Source: Agrococcus sp. Marseille-P2731
GTDB taxonomy: Bacteria > Actinomycetota > Actinomycetes > Actinomycetales > Microbacteriaceae
DNA: 64,000 nt
Assembly (NCBI RefSeq): GCF_900117395.1
Contig: NZ_FPEG01000003.1
Span: forward strand, 744,001 to 808,000
Direction: 5' to 3'
The position numbers and the translations under genes were made by a program. The notes under the pieces were generated by a model. It ran no database searches. It worked only from the letters and a program-made list of their open reading frames with translations, and was not told where the DNA came from. Of this stretch, positions 1-9,656 are shown piece by piece; positions within the stretch are counted from its first letter, which is position 1, and each line of letters opens with the position of its first letter.

Positions 1-182
1 GTCGCCTCGTCGGGCCGCTCGGCGACGGACTCGCCGTGCAGCCGCTGGTGCATCGCCGCAGCGGCGAGGCGGATGCGGCGGCCGAGATCGTCGCGATCGA
101 CCGCGAGCGGGTCGAACCCGCAGTCGGGGCACCGCTCGCGCAGCACCCACGTCCAGTCCTTCGTGTCGGGCTCGATGGGCAT
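1..182 (-). CDS. DinB-family protein, N-terminal part (cut by window start)
   Basis: The minus strand reads from an ATG at 182-180 out of the window without a stop. The product begins MPIEPDTKDWTWVLRERCPD and continues CGFDPLAVDRDD. The 'KDWTWVL..RCP.CGFD' opening is typical of a group of actinobacterial DinB-superfamily proteins, four-helix-bundle proteins related to mycothiol-dependent enzymes. A GGGAGG ribosome site lies at 196-191, 8 nt before the ATG, which supports this start. Only about 60 codons are visible, so no catalytic statement can be made. Confidence 0.7.
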   Translation of the reverse strand, partial: MPIEPDTKDWTWVLRERCPDCGFDPLAVDRDDLGRRIRLAAAAMHQRLHGESVAERPDEA

Positions 183-311
183 GCGCCCAGCCTCCCACGC
201 GGGCTCGGGCGCACCCTGATCATCCGCGAGGATGACGCCCGCGCGACCGCGGGGGGACGCGGCCCGGGGCCTGCGATTCGTAGCGTCGAAGCAGACGAAG
301 GGAACCCCATC

Positions 312-518
312 ATGGAGATGTTCGCACTGCTGTTCACCATCGCCGAGGTCGCGCTCGTGGCGCTCGGGATCGCCGCGATGACGGTGGTCGCCATCGGCGG
401 CGTCGTCGTCGGGAGCGCCTCGCTCGTGCAGCTGCGCGGCTCGCACCGAGCCAGCAGCGCCCCGCGCACCGCTCCGGCCGCGCGCCGCCAGCCGGCGGCC
501 GCCTCCGCCACGGCCTGA
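312..518 (+). CDS. Small single-span membrane protein, unknown function
   Basis: This is a 68-aa protein starting MEMFALLFTIAEV, with one strongly hydrophobic stretch at about residues 4-36 and an Ala/Arg/Pro-rich, basic tail (about 44-68). A GAAGGGA ribosome site ends about 8 nt before the ATG. I recognise no family. The stop codon lies inside the first copy of a 14-bp tandem repeat. It could be a membrane peptide or a partner of another membrane protein; the gene call rests on the ribosome site and the clean hydrophobic pattern only. Confidence 0.5.
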   Translation: MEMFALLFTIAEVALVALGIAAMTVVAIGGVVVGSASLVQLRGSHRASSAPRTAPAARRQPAAASATA

Positions 519-596
519 GCCACTCGGCCTGAGCCACTCGGCCTGGGCCGCTCGGCCTGAGCCACTCCGCCTGGGCCGCTCGGCCTGAGCCGGCCC
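513..596 (+). repeat. 14-bp tandem repeat, about 5.5 copies
   Basis: Units of GCCTGAGCCACTCG or the variant GCCTGGGCCGCTCG follow each other at 513, 527, 541, 555 and 569, with a degenerate last copy at 583-596. The variants alternate from the second copy on. The first unit contains the TGA stop of the upstream small gene. The array fills most of the space up to the paa promoter. Confidence 0.85.
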
Positions 597-616
597 GCGC
601 ACCCGCCGCCCCGCGC

Positions 617-664
617 TTGCGAGCGCACCCACGGGGGCATACTGTATTCCTGAACGATCGGTCA
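617..664 (+). promoter_or_regulatory. Promoter and PaaR-type operator of paaJFHZ
   Basis: A -35-like TTGCGA (617-622), a 17-bp spacer and a -10-like TACTGT (640-645) are followed by the imperfect dyad TGAACGATCGGTCA (651-664; half sites TGAnCG / CGnTCA). The dyad covers the probable transcription start. Almost the same 14 bases, at the same offset from the -10 box, occur upstream of paaA at 9595-9608. That points to one shared repressor, most simply the TetR protein encoded at 6975-7592. Confidence 0.7.
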
Positions 665-716
665 CTAATTCGCGGCCGCATCGGATCGCGTCACCGACAG
701 CGCAGTCAGGAGTCCC

Positions 717-1901
<1,185 letters not shown>

Positions 1902-1928
1902 GCGCCGGCACCCTGCCCGCCCCGACCG

Positions 1929-1989
1929 TCAACCGGTGTGGCGGCACCCCGACCGGATCATCCGGTCGAAGCGCCGCCACACCGGTTGA
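1929..1989. repeat. Nested double hairpin between paaJ and paaF
   Basis: The arms TCAACCGGTGTGGCGGC (1929-1945) and its exact reverse complement (1973-1989) are 17 bp long. Between them sits a second palindrome, GACCGGATCATCCGGTC (1951-1967). Both strands fold equally well. It lies inside an operon, so it may be a partial terminator, an RNA-stability element or a REP-like repeat. There is no T-run. Confidence 0.8.
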
Positions 1990-2028
1990 GCGTCGCGCTC
2001 GCGCGCGGCCGTCGGCGAGGAGCGCGGC

Positions 2029-2799
2029 ATGAGCGAGTCGCTGCGGATCGAGGATCGCGGCAGTCACGTGCTGGCCACGCTCGACCGACCCGAGAAGCGC
2101 AACGCGATCGACCAGGACCTCGTCGACGCGCTGCACGAGCTCTGCGCACGTCTCGAGGTCGAGCGCCGCACGCTCGTGCTCACCGGCAGCGGCGGCACCT
2201 TCGCCGCCGGCGCCGACATCGCGCAGCTGCGCGAGCGCCGAGCCGCCGATGCGCGCGCGGGCATCAACACCCGCTGCTTCCAGCGCATCCGGGCCCTGCC
2301 CATGCCGGTCATCGCCGTGCTCGACGGCTACGCGCTCGGCGGCGGCGCCGAGCTCGCCTACGCCGCCGACATCCGCATCGGCACGCCGAGCCTCAAGATC
2401 GGCAACCCCGAGACCGGGCTCGGCATCATCGCCGGCGCCGGCGCGACCTGGCGGCTGCCGGAGCTCGTCGGCAGCGCCCTCGCGAGCGAGATGCTCCTGA
2501 CCGGCCGCATCCTGACCGCCGGCGAGGCGCTCGCCGCAGGCCTCGTCACCGCCGTGCTCGAGCCGGTCGCCGCCCTCGATCGCGCCGCCGAGCTCGCCGC
2601 GCGCATCGCGAGCCTCGATCCCGCGGCGACGCAGGCGACGAAGCGCACCCTGCTCGCGCCGCCAGAGGCCCACCCGGCGATCGAGCTCGACGAGCAGGCC
2701 GTGCTCTTCGAGTCGGAGGAGAAGGAGCGTCGCATGACCGAGTTCCTCGAGCGGCGCAGCCGGCGGGCCGATACCTCCGAGCGCGAGGGCGAGCGATGA
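2029..2799 (+). CDS. paaF: Enoyl-CoA hydratase, phenylacetate pathway
   Basis: This is a 256-aa crotonase-fold protein. The two oxyanion-hole segments are visible (GSGGTFAAGADI from residue 53 and GYALGGGAELAYAADIRIG near 100-115), as is the catalytic-type glutamate in NPETGLGI (Glu128). In the paa pathway PaaF hydrates 2,3-dehydroadipyl-CoA to 3-hydroxyadipyl-CoA. GAGGAG at 2016-2021 supports the ATG. The gene follows paaJ after a hairpin and overlaps paaH by ATGA, so these are one transcript. The paaF rather than paaG label rests on order and on the second crotonase at 13539 having an Asp in place of this Glu. Confidence 0.8.
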   Translation: MSESLRIEDRGSHVLATLDRPEKRNAIDQDLVDALHELCARLEVERRTLVLTGSGGTFAAGADIAQLRERRAADARAGINTRCFQRIRALPMPVIAVLDGYALGGGAELAYAADIRIGTPSLKIGNPETGLGIIAGAGATWRLPELVGSALASEMLLTGRILTAGEALAAGLVTAVLEPVAALDRAAELAARIASLDPAATQATKRTLLAPPEAHPAIELDEQAVLFESEEKERRMTEFLERRSRRADTSEREGER

Positions 2800-3701
2800 G
2801 CGACCAGCAGCAGCACGAGCATCAGCACGACGACACGGATGCCGTGGTCGGCGCGGGCGCGCCAGAGCGCGTCGGGGTGCTCGGCGGCGGCCGCATGGGC
2901 GCCGGCATCGCGCACGCCTTCGTGCTCGCCGGCAGCCAGGTCGTGGTCGTCGAGCGCGACGCAGCGGCGGCCGAGGCGGCGCGCGAGCGCGTGACCGCGA
3001 GCCTCGAGAAGAGCGTGGCGCGCGGCTGGTCCGAGCCGCTCGACGAGCTCGAGGGCCGCCTGCGCGTCGCGATCGACATCGACGCCTTCGCCGGCAACGG
3101 CCTCGTGATCGAGGCCGTGCCCGAGGACGAGGCGATGAAGGCGGATGCGCTGGCCCGCGTCGAGCGCGTGCTCCACGAGCGCGCGGCGCTCGCGAGCAAC
3201 ACCTCCTCCATCTCGATCGACCGGCTGTCGGCGACGCTGGCGCGACCGGAGCGGTTCCTGGGCCTGCACTTCTTCAACCCGGTCCCGGCATCCGCCCTGG
3301 TCGAGATCGTGCTGGGCACGGCGACGCAGCCGGCCCTCGCGAACGACGCGCGCGCCTGGGTCGAGGCGATCGGCAAGACGCCCGTGACGGTGCACGACGC
3401 CCCCGGCTTCGCGAGCTCGCGCCTCGGGGTCGCGCTCGGGCTCGAGGCGATCCGCATGGTCGAGGAGGGCGTCGCGAGCCCCGGCGACATCGACGCGGCG
3501 ATGGAGCTCGGCTACAAGCACCCGGTCGGGCCGCTGCGCACCACCGACATCGTCGGCCTCGACGTGCGCCTCGGCATCGCCGAGCAGCTGCATCAGGACC
3601 TCGGGCCGCGCTTCGCCCCGCCGCAGCTGCTGCGCGACATGGTGGCGGATGGCCGGCTCGGCAAGAAGAGCGGCCGCGGCTTCTACGACTGGAACGACTG
3701 A
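2796..3701 (+). CDS. paaH: 3-hydroxyacyl-CoA dehydrogenase (3-hydroxyadipyl-CoA dehydrogenase)
   Basis: This is a 301-aa protein of the 3-hydroxyacyl-CoA dehydrogenase family. The dinucleotide motif GVLGGGRMGAG lies near residue 28, the NTSS loop and the catalytic histidine in LHFFNPVP (His158) follow, and the C-terminal helical domain ends GRLGKKSGRGFYDW. It oxidises 3-hydroxyadipyl-CoA to 3-oxoadipyl-CoA with NAD. A short Gln/His/Asp-rich leader (residues 3-13) precedes the fold. The ATG at 2796 overlaps the paaF stop (ATGA), indicating translational coupling. Confidence 0.85.
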   Translation: MSDQQQHEHQHDDTDAVVGAGAPERVGVLGGGRMGAGIAHAFVLAGSQVVVVERDAAAAEAARERVTASLEKSVARGWSEPLDELEGRLRVAIDIDAFAGNGLVIEAVPEDEAMKADALARVERVLHERAALASNTSSISIDRLSATLARPERFLGLHFFNPVPASALVEIVLGTATQPALANDARAWVEAIGKTPVTVHDAPGFASSRLGVALGLEAIRMVEEGVASPGDIDAAMELGYKHPVGPLRTTDIVGLDVRLGIAEQLHQDLGPRFAPPQLLRDMVADGRLGKKSGRGFYDWND

Positions 3702-3704
3702 CCG

Positions 3705-5798
3705 ATGACCGAGAGCGAGCGCCCGATGAGCCAGCCCCGACTCCTGCCCAGCTACATCCGCGACGCGTGGTGGGAGCCCGCCGACGCGAGCGACGCCACC
3801 GTCGTGCGCGACGCGTCCACCGGTGACGAGGTCGTGCGCGTCAGCGCCTCGGGCCTCGACATCGCCGCCGCGCTCGACCACGGGCGCACGATCGGCCAGC
3901 ACAGCCTCGCCCCGCTCACCTTCCACCAGCGGGCGATCCTGCTGAAGCAGATGGCCCTCGCGCTCACCGAGCGCAAGCACGAGCTCTACGAGCTGAGCAC
4001 CCGCACGGGCGCGACGAAGGCCGACTCCTGGGTCGACATCGACGGCGGCATCGGCGTGCTCTTCACCTACTCGTCGAAGGGCCGCCGCGAGCTGCCGCAG
4101 TCGACGATCTACCTCGACGGCGCGGTCGAGCCCCTCTCGAAGGACGGCTCGTTCCTCGCCCGCCACATCTGCACGACGCTGCCGGGCGTCGCCGTGCAGA
4201 TCAACGCCTTCAACTTCCCCGTCTGGGGCTCGCTCGAGAAGCTCGCGCCTGCGTTCCTCGCCGGCATGCCCACGCTCATCAAGCCCGCGACGCCCACGGG
4301 CTTCGTCGCCGAGCACATGGTGCGCATCCTGGCCGAGTCGGGTCTGCTGCCCGCGGGCAGCATCCAGCTCGTCAACGGCTCCGCCCGCGACGTGATGGAT
4401 CACCTGCGGCTCGGCGACACCGTCGGGTTCACCGGTTCCGCCTCCACCGCCGACGCGCTGCGCCGCCACGAGGCCGTGCAGGCCCGGGGCGTGCGCTTCA
4501 CGGCCGAGACCGACTCGATCAACGCATCCGTGCTCGGCCCCGACGCGGCCCCCGGCACCCCCGAGTTCGACGCCTTCGTGCGCGGCCTCGTCGCTGAGAT
4601 GACCTCGAAGGCCGGCCAGAAGTGCACGGCGATCCGCCGCGCGATCGTGCCGACGGGCATGACGGATGCCGTGGCCGGCGCCGTGCGCGATCGCATCGCC
4701 GCGAAGGTGGTCGTCGGCGACCCGCGCGGCGAGGGCGTGACGATGGGGCCGCTCGCCTCCACCGGCCAGCGGGACGAGGTGCTGCAGCAGGTGATGAAGC
4801 TGCGCGAGGGCGGTGGCCGCGTGGTGGTGGGCGGTGACGCCGGCGAGGTGCGGCTGGCCGACGGCTCGATGGGGCTCGCCGAGGGCGGCGCATTCGTGGC
4901 GCCGACGCTGCTCGCCTTCGCCGATGCAGAGGCGGATGCCTTGCACACGGTCGAGGCGTTCGGCCCGGTCTCGTCGCTCGTGGAGTACGGCTCCCCCGAG
5001 CAGGCCGCAGAGCTCGTCGCGCGCGGCGGCGGATCGCTCGTCACCTCGGTGGCCTCGCACGACGGCGCCTTCGTGGCAGAGCTCACGCGCCGCATCGCGC
5101 CGCACAACGGCCGCATCCTGCTGCTCGACCGCGACGACGCGCGTGCCTCGACGGGCCACGGCTCGCCGCTGCCGATGCTCGTGCACGGCGGGCCGGGTCG
5201 CGCCGGCGGCGGCGAGGAGCTCGGCGGCATGCGCTCGGTGCTGCACCACATGCAGCGCACGGCGATCCAGGGCTCGCCCGCCATGCTGACCGCAGTGACC
5301 GGGGTCTGGCACCCGGGGGCTCCGGCGACGACCGAGCCGCCGCATCCGTTCAGGAAGTCGCTCGCTGAGCTGCGCATCGGCGACCAGGTGGTCTCGGAGC
5401 GCCGCGAGATCACGCTCGACGACATCGAGCACTTCGCCGAGTTCACGGGCGACACCTTCTATGCCCACATGGACCAGGAGGCGGCGGAGGCGAACCCGTT
5501 CTTCCCCGGTCGCGTCGCGCACGGCTACCTGCTGCTGTCGTTCGCCGCCGGCCTGTTCGTCGAGCCGGCGCCCGGCCCCGTGCTGGCGAACACCGGCCTC
5601 GACAACCTGCGCTTCATGACACCGGTCTCCCCCGGCGACACTCTGCGGGTGACGCTCACGGCCAAGCAGATCACGCCGCGCGAGACCGACCCCTACGGCG
5701 AGGTGCGGTGGGATGCGCAGCTCACGAACCAGGACGACGAGACGGTCGCGCAGTACGACCTGCTGACCTACGTCGCGAAGGAGCAGGCACCCGCGTAG
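3705..5798 (+). CDS. paaZ: Bifunctional oxepin-CoA hydrolase / 3-oxo-5,6-dehydrosuberyl-CoA semialdehyde dehydrogenase
   Basis: This is a 697-aa fusion, the usual length of PaaZ. Residues 1 to about 530 are an aldehyde dehydrogenase domain with the catalytic cysteine in AGQKCTAIRR (Cys307) and general base Glu268 in AETDSINAS. Residues about 545-697 are a MaoC/R-hydratase domain with the dyad in GDTFYAHMD (Asp583, His588). The hydratase opens the oxepin ring and the dehydrogenase oxidises the resulting semialdehyde. It starts 3 nt after paaH; a second ATG at 3726 is an alternative start. It is the last gene of the first plus-strand paa operon. Confidence 0.92.
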   Translation: MTESERPMSQPRLLPSYIRDAWWEPADASDATVVRDASTGDEVVRVSASGLDIAAALDHGRTIGQHSLAPLTFHQRAILLKQMALALTERKHELYELSTRTGATKADSWVDIDGGIGVLFTYSSKGRRELPQSTIYLDGAVEPLSKDGSFLARHICTTLPGVAVQINAFNFPVWGSLEKLAPAFLAGMPTLIKPATPTGFVAEHMVRILAESGLLPAGSIQLVNGSARDVMDHLRLGDTVGFTGSASTADALRRHEAVQARGVRFTAETDSINASVLGPDAAPGTPEFDAFVRGLVAEMTSKAGQKCTAIRRAIVPTGMTDAVAGAVRDRIAAKVVVGDPRGEGVTMGPLASTGQRDEVLQQVMKLREGGGRVVVGGDAGEVRLADGSMGLAEGGAFVAPTLLAFADAEADALHTVEAFGPVSSLVEYGSPEQAAELVARGGGSLVTSVASHDGAFVAELTRRIAPHNGRILLLDRDDARASTGHGSPLPMLVHGGPGRAGGGEELGGMRSVLHHMQRTAIQGSPAMLTAVTGVWHPGAPATTEPPHPFRKSLAELRIGDQVVSERREITLDDIEHFAEFTGDTFYAHMDQEAAEANPFFPGRVAHGYLLLSFAAGLFVEPAPGPVLANTGLDNLRFMTPVSPGDTLRVTLTAKQITPRETDPYGEVRWDAQLTNQDDETVAQYDLLTYVAKEQAPA

Positions 5799-5817
5799 CC
5801 GGCACCGTCCCCCGCAG

Positions 5818-5974
5818 GTCGAGGAGCGCGCGGGCGCAGCCCGCACGCTTCCCCCGCAGGTCGAGGAGCGCGCGGGCGCAGCCCGCACGCGAGTCCCGCG
5901 GGTCGAGGAGCGCGCGGGCGCAGCCCGCACGCGAGCCCCGCAGGTCGAGGAGCGCGCGGGCGCAGCCCGCACGC
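5818..5974 (+). repeat. Four-copy tandem array of a REP-like element, 42-bp period
   Basis: A 31-bp core beginning GTCGAGGAGCGCGCGGGCGC and ending AGCCCGCACGC starts at 5818, 5860, 5902 and 5944, exactly 42 bp apart. The cores are identical; the 11-bp linkers differ slightly. Each core has a GCGGGC-GCA-GCCCGC hairpin. The last copy runs on into GCGTCACGAGACC, so in reverse complement it has the same ends (GGTCTCGTGACGCGT ... GCGCTCCTCGACC) as the direct repeats at 25708-25816. It lies between the convergent paaZ and rpf-like genes. Confidence 0.9.
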
Positions 5975-5994
5975 GTCACGAGACCGGAGACGCG

Positions 5995-6026
5995 AGCGGC
6001 GGAGCCCCCGAAGGACCTCCGCCGCT
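5995..6026. terminator. Hairpin between convergent paaZ and rpf-like gene
   Basis: AGCGGCGGAG (5995-6004) and CTCCGCCGCT (6017-6026) form a 10-bp stem with a 12-nt loop, 14 nt beyond the stop of the minus-strand gene. There is no T-run, as is common in actinobacterial terminators. It could end transcription from either side. Confidence 0.6.
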
Positions 6027-6040
6027 CCCCGATCCGCTCG

Positions 6041-6826
<786 letters not shown>

Positions 6827-6871
6827 TCATGGGGCGGATGCGACGGCCGTCCTTCGCGGTTCAAGCCGCCA

Positions 6872-6900
6872 ACACTACCTCAATGTCACGATTGGGTAAC
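6872..6900 (-). promoter_or_regulatory. MtrA-like direct repeat and promoter of the rpf-like gene
   Basis: On the minus strand GTTAC-N6-GTGAC (6900-6885) is a direct repeat with an 11-bp period, like the GTNAC repeats bound by the actinobacterial response regulator MtrA, which is known to control rpf and cell-wall hydrolase genes. It overlaps the -35 position of a possible -10 box TAGTGT (6877-6872, 17-bp spacer). The match is by eye and the promoter is weak in consensus. Confidence 0.45.
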
Positions 6901-6974
6901 AATCATGCCAAGACGGCACGTCGTGATGCCTCCCGGGCGGTATCGCTGATAGCGCTCCCGTCGACTCCACAGGG

Positions 6975-7592
6975 CTACAGCGACGCGGGATCGCGCAGCC
7001 CGGTCCGCACGAGCTCGAGCACCGACTCCGCGAGCTCCTCAGGCGTGAAGGGGCCGTCGGGGCGGTACCACTCGACGATGGAGTTCACCATGCCGAAGGT
7101 CAGCCGCTCGGCGATGCGCGGCTCCATGTCGGCCCGCAGCGTGCCCTCATCGCGCGAGGCCTCGAACAGCGCACGCAGCTTCGCGTCGATCTCGCGTCGC
7201 CGCCGCATCGCCTCGAGCTCGATCGGGGTGTTGCCGCGCAGCCGCAGCAGCAGCGTCACGTAGGGCGTGCGCTCGCACAGCACGAGCACCGCACCGCGGA
7301 TCACGTGGCGGATGCGGTCGACGATCGGTCCGGTCGTCGCCCCGGGCTGCTCGAACACGGCCTCCAGGGCATCGAGCGCCATGCCGAGCGCGACCTCGAG
7401 CATCTGCTCCTTCGACGCGAAGTGGTGGTAGATCGCCGACTTCGACAGCCCCAGCCGCTCGGCGAGCACCCCGAGCGAGGTGGCGTCGTAGCCGCGCTCG
7501 TTGAACGCCTCGACGACCACCTCGAGCATCGAGTCGCGGTCGTAGCCGGGACGGCCGCGGCGCGCGGCGACGGCGGGCTCGGTCGTGGTCAT
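6975..7592 (-). CDS. paaR: TetR-family repressor, probable phenylacetate regulator
   Basis: This is a 205-aa protein. An N-terminal TetR helix-turn-helix is readable at about residues 20-65 (LGLSKSAIYHHFASKEQML). The rest is an all-helical ligand domain ending VLELVRTGLRDPASL. In actinobacteria TetR-type PaaR represses paa genes and is released by phenylacetyl-CoA. Its placement between the two halves of the locus, and the paired operators at 651 and 9595, fit that role. It lies downstream of paaK on the same strand, separated by a REP-like hairpin. I see no copy of the operator in front of it, so autoregulation is not evident. Confidence 0.8.
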   Translation of the reverse strand: MTTTEPAVAARRGRPGYDRDSMLEVVVEAFNERGYDATSLGVLAERLGLSKSAIYHHFASKEQMLEVALGMALDALEAVFEQPGATTGPIVDRIRHVIRGAVLVLCERTPYVTLLLRLRGNTPIELEAMRRRREIDAKLRALFEASRDEGTLRADMEPRIAERLTFGMVNSIVEWYRPDGPFTPEELAESVLELVRTGLRDPASL

Positions 7593-7610
7593 CGAGCCAT
7601 CATCTCAGCG

Positions 7611-7710
7611 CCCTTCGACACGCTCAGCGCCTGCGGCGCGGAGCGGCTCAGGGGACGGGGCCCTGCTCCCTGAGCCGGTGCGTGCCGCAGGCGCACACCG
7701 AGTCGAAGGG
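7611..7710. repeat. Interrupted long inverted repeat between paaK and paaR
   Basis: Three nested perfect arms pair: CCCTTCGAC (7611-7619) with 7702-7710, GCGCCTGCGGC (7627-7637) with 7684-7694, and CGGCTCAGGG (7644-7653) with 7668-7677. The outer CCCTTCGACACGCTCA-type end is a common intergenic repeat in high-GC actinobacteria. It separates paaK from paaR and may reduce read-through. Confidence 0.75.
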
Positions 7711-7715
7711 CACCC

Positions 7716-9020
7716 CTATCGGAGGTCGTAGACACGCTTGTACTTGCCCTCGCTGCGCGGCAGCGAGCCGGTCGGCACGATCTCCACGTCGACCGTGGTG
7801 CCGATCCGCTCCTTCACCCGCAGCTTCAGGATCTCGGCGGCCGCGGTCGACACGACCGGCTTCACGCCCGGCGTGCACTCGATCTTCACGACCAGCCCGT
7901 CCATCCGCCCCCGCTTCACGAGCTCGAGCACGAAGTGCGGGGTCAGGTGCTCGATCTCGAGCGCGATCTCCTCGATCTGCGTCGGGAAGAGGTTGACGCC
8001 GCGCAGGATGATCATGTCGTCGTTGCGGCCGGTGATCTTCTCGATGCGCCGCATGGTGGGCGTCGAGGTGCCCGGCAGCAGCCGCGACAGGTCGCGCGTG
8101 CGGTAGCGCAGCACCGGGAACGCGGTCTTCGTCAGCGACGTGAAGACCAGCTCGCCCAGCTCGCCGTCGGGCAGCACCTCGCCGCTCTCGCCGTCGATGA
8201 TCTCCGGCAGGAAGTGGTCCTCCCAGATCGTCGGCCCGTCCTTCGTGACGACCGACTCGCTGCCGACGCCCGGCCCCATGACCTCCGACAGGCCGTAGAT
8301 GTCGACCGCATCCAGCCCCATCCGCCGCTCGAGCTCTGCCCGCATCTCGTTCGTCCAGGGCTCGGCGCCGCAGATCGCGACCCGCAGCGAGGTCTCGCGC
8401 GGGTCGAGCCCGGCCTCCTCGAAGGCGTCGGCGATCGTCAGCAGGTACGACGGCGTGCACATGATCACGTCGGGCTCGAAGTCGCGGATGAGCTGCACCT
8501 GCCGCGCGGTCTGCCCGCCGGAGACGGGGATCACGGTCGCACCGAGGCGCTCGATGCCGGCGTGCGCCCCCTGGCCGCCCGTGAAGAGGCCGTAGCCGTA
8601 GGCGTTGTGCACCTTCATGCCCGGCAGCACACCGGCCGCGCGCAGCGATCGCGCCACCACCTCCGCCCAGTTGTCGAGGTCGCCGCGCGTGTAGCCGACG
8701 ACGGTCGGGCGCCCGGTCGTGCCGGACGAGGCGTGGATGCGCGCGACCTGCGCCATCGGCACCGCGAACATGCCGAAGGGGTAGGACTGCCGCAGATCCT
8801 CCTTCGTCGTGAAGGGCAGGCGCTGCAGGTCGTCGAGCGAGCGGATGTCCTCGGGGCGCACCCCCGCCTCGTCGAGCTTGCGCGTGTAGGTCGGCACGTT
8901 CCCGTAGGCGTGCCGCACGGTCTCCTGCAGCCGCTGCAGCTGCAGCGCGCGCAGCTCGTCGAGCGAGAGGAGCTCGCCGGCGTCGCGCAGGTCGTCGGAT
9001 GCGGTGGGTGCAGTGGGCAT
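7716..9020 (-). CDS. paaK: Phenylacetate-CoA ligase
   Basis: This is a 434-aa AMP-forming ligase of the PaaK family, the normal length. The adenylate motif is SSGTTGRPTVVGYTRGD (about residues 90-107), then GAEPWTNEMRAELE, the YGLSEVMGPGVGSE block (about 235-250), the YRTRDLSRLLPG segment and the C-terminal PRSEGKYKRV end. It activates phenylacetate to phenylacetyl-CoA with ATP, the first step of the pathway. I chose ATG 9020 because AGGAGC lies 5 nt upstream; an in-frame ATG at 9062, overlapping the paaI stop, would add 14 residues. Cotranscribed with paaI. Confidence 0.93.
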   Translation of the reverse strand: MPTAPTASDDLRDAGELLSLDELRALQLQRLQETVRHAYGNVPTYTRKLDEAGVRPEDIRSLDDLQRLPFTTKEDLRQSYPFGMFAVPMAQVARIHASSGTTGRPTVVGYTRGDLDNWAEVVARSLRAAGVLPGMKVHNAYGYGLFTGGQGAHAGIERLGATVIPVSGGQTARQVQLIRDFEPDVIMCTPSYLLTIADAFEEAGLDPRETSLRVAICGAEPWTNEMRAELERRMGLDAVDIYGLSEVMGPGVGSESVVTKDGPTIWEDHFLPEIIDGESGEVLPDGELGELVFTSLTKTAFPVLRYRTRDLSRLLPGTSTPTMRRIEKITGRNDDMIILRGVNLFPTQIEEIALEIEHLTPHFVLELVKRGRMDGLVVKIECTPGVKPVVSTAAAEILKLRVKERIGTTVDVEIVPTGSLPRSEGKYKRVYDLR

Positions 9021-9058
9021 CGTTGCTCCTGGTGCGATCGAGGGACGGGAGGGAGGGG

Positions 9059-9505
9059 TCATGCCGGGCCGCCCGGGCCGCTCGGCGCTGCCTGGTTGGT
9101 CGTGAACGAGCGGCCTCGGAACTCGGCGACCGTCTCCCCGGTCTCGTCGACGATCGTCACGTCGTAGATCCCGTTGCGGCCGCGCTTCCAGCGCCGCTCG
9201 GCGGTCGCGGTGAGCGTCTGCCCCGCGCGCGTCGGCTTCGCGAAGGTGATGTCGGCGCCGGATGCGACGGTGGCGTTCGCATCCTCGTTGCACGCGTAGG
9301 CGAAGGCCGTGTCGGCGAGCGTGAAGACGAGCCCGCCGTGCGTGATGCCGAAGCCGTTCACCATCGCGTCGGTCACCGTCATCGTGAGCACGGCCCTGCC
9401 GCGCTCGAGCTCGGCGATCTCGATGCCGAACGCCTCCTTGGCGCGATCGGTCTCGGCCATGATCGTCGCGAGCCAGGTGTCGTCTCTGGGTGCCTCGAAA
9501 GCCAT
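9059..9505 (-). CDS. paaI: Hydroxyphenylacetyl-CoA thioesterase
   Basis: This is a 148-aa hotdog-fold thioesterase. The PaaI signature [23 protein letters not shown] (about residues 49-71) contains the catalytic aspartate in LADTAFA. PaaI rescues CoA by hydrolysing ring-hydroxylated phenylacetyl-CoA dead-end products. The ATG at 9505 has GGAG about 6 nt upstream. It is divergent from paaA, and its stop overlaps the longer possible paaK start. The C-terminal tail is Pro/Gly-rich. Confidence 0.88.
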   Translation of the reverse strand: MAFEAPRDDTWLATIMAETDRAKEAFGIEIAELERGRAVLTMTVTDAMVNGFGITHGGLVFTLADTAFAYACNEDANATVASGADITFAKPTRAGQTLTATAERRWKRGRNGIYDVTIVDETGETVAEFRGRSFTTNQAAPSGPGGPA

Positions 9506-9561
9506 GCACGCTCCATTGCGCTCGGTCTCGCCCGCCTGCCGGCGGCGCTGCTTCCAGGCCG

Positions 9562-9608
9562 TTGCGGGCCTGCGTGCCCTCAGTCTATACTTACTGAACG
9601 TTCGGTCA
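9562..9608 (+). promoter_or_regulatory. Promoter and PaaR-type operator of paaABCDEG
   Basis: TTGCGG (9562-9567), an 18-bp spacer and TATACT (9586-9591) form a good promoter. The dyad TGAACGTTCGGTCA (9595-9608) follows 3 nt after the -10. It is identical to the operator at 651-664 except for one central base, and the shared sequence continues with CTAATTC in both. A bound repressor would cover the transcription start. Confidence 0.78.
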
Positions 9609-9656
9609 CTAATTCCGAACCTACCGCAGCCCGACCGTCTGCAGGAGGAGTCGACG

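Noticed and set aside
2358..5972. A 1204-codon open frame on the minus strand antisense to paaH and paaZ
   Set aside because: It mirrors the plus-strand genes, its product is low-complexity Arg/Ala/Gly/His-rich text without any family motif, and both sense genes are unmistakable. Long antisense frames are normal in GC-rich DNA.
5818..5974. Possible CRISPR array
   Set aside because: The linkers between the 31-bp cores are only 11 bp and nearly alike, not unique spacers, and there are no cas genes.
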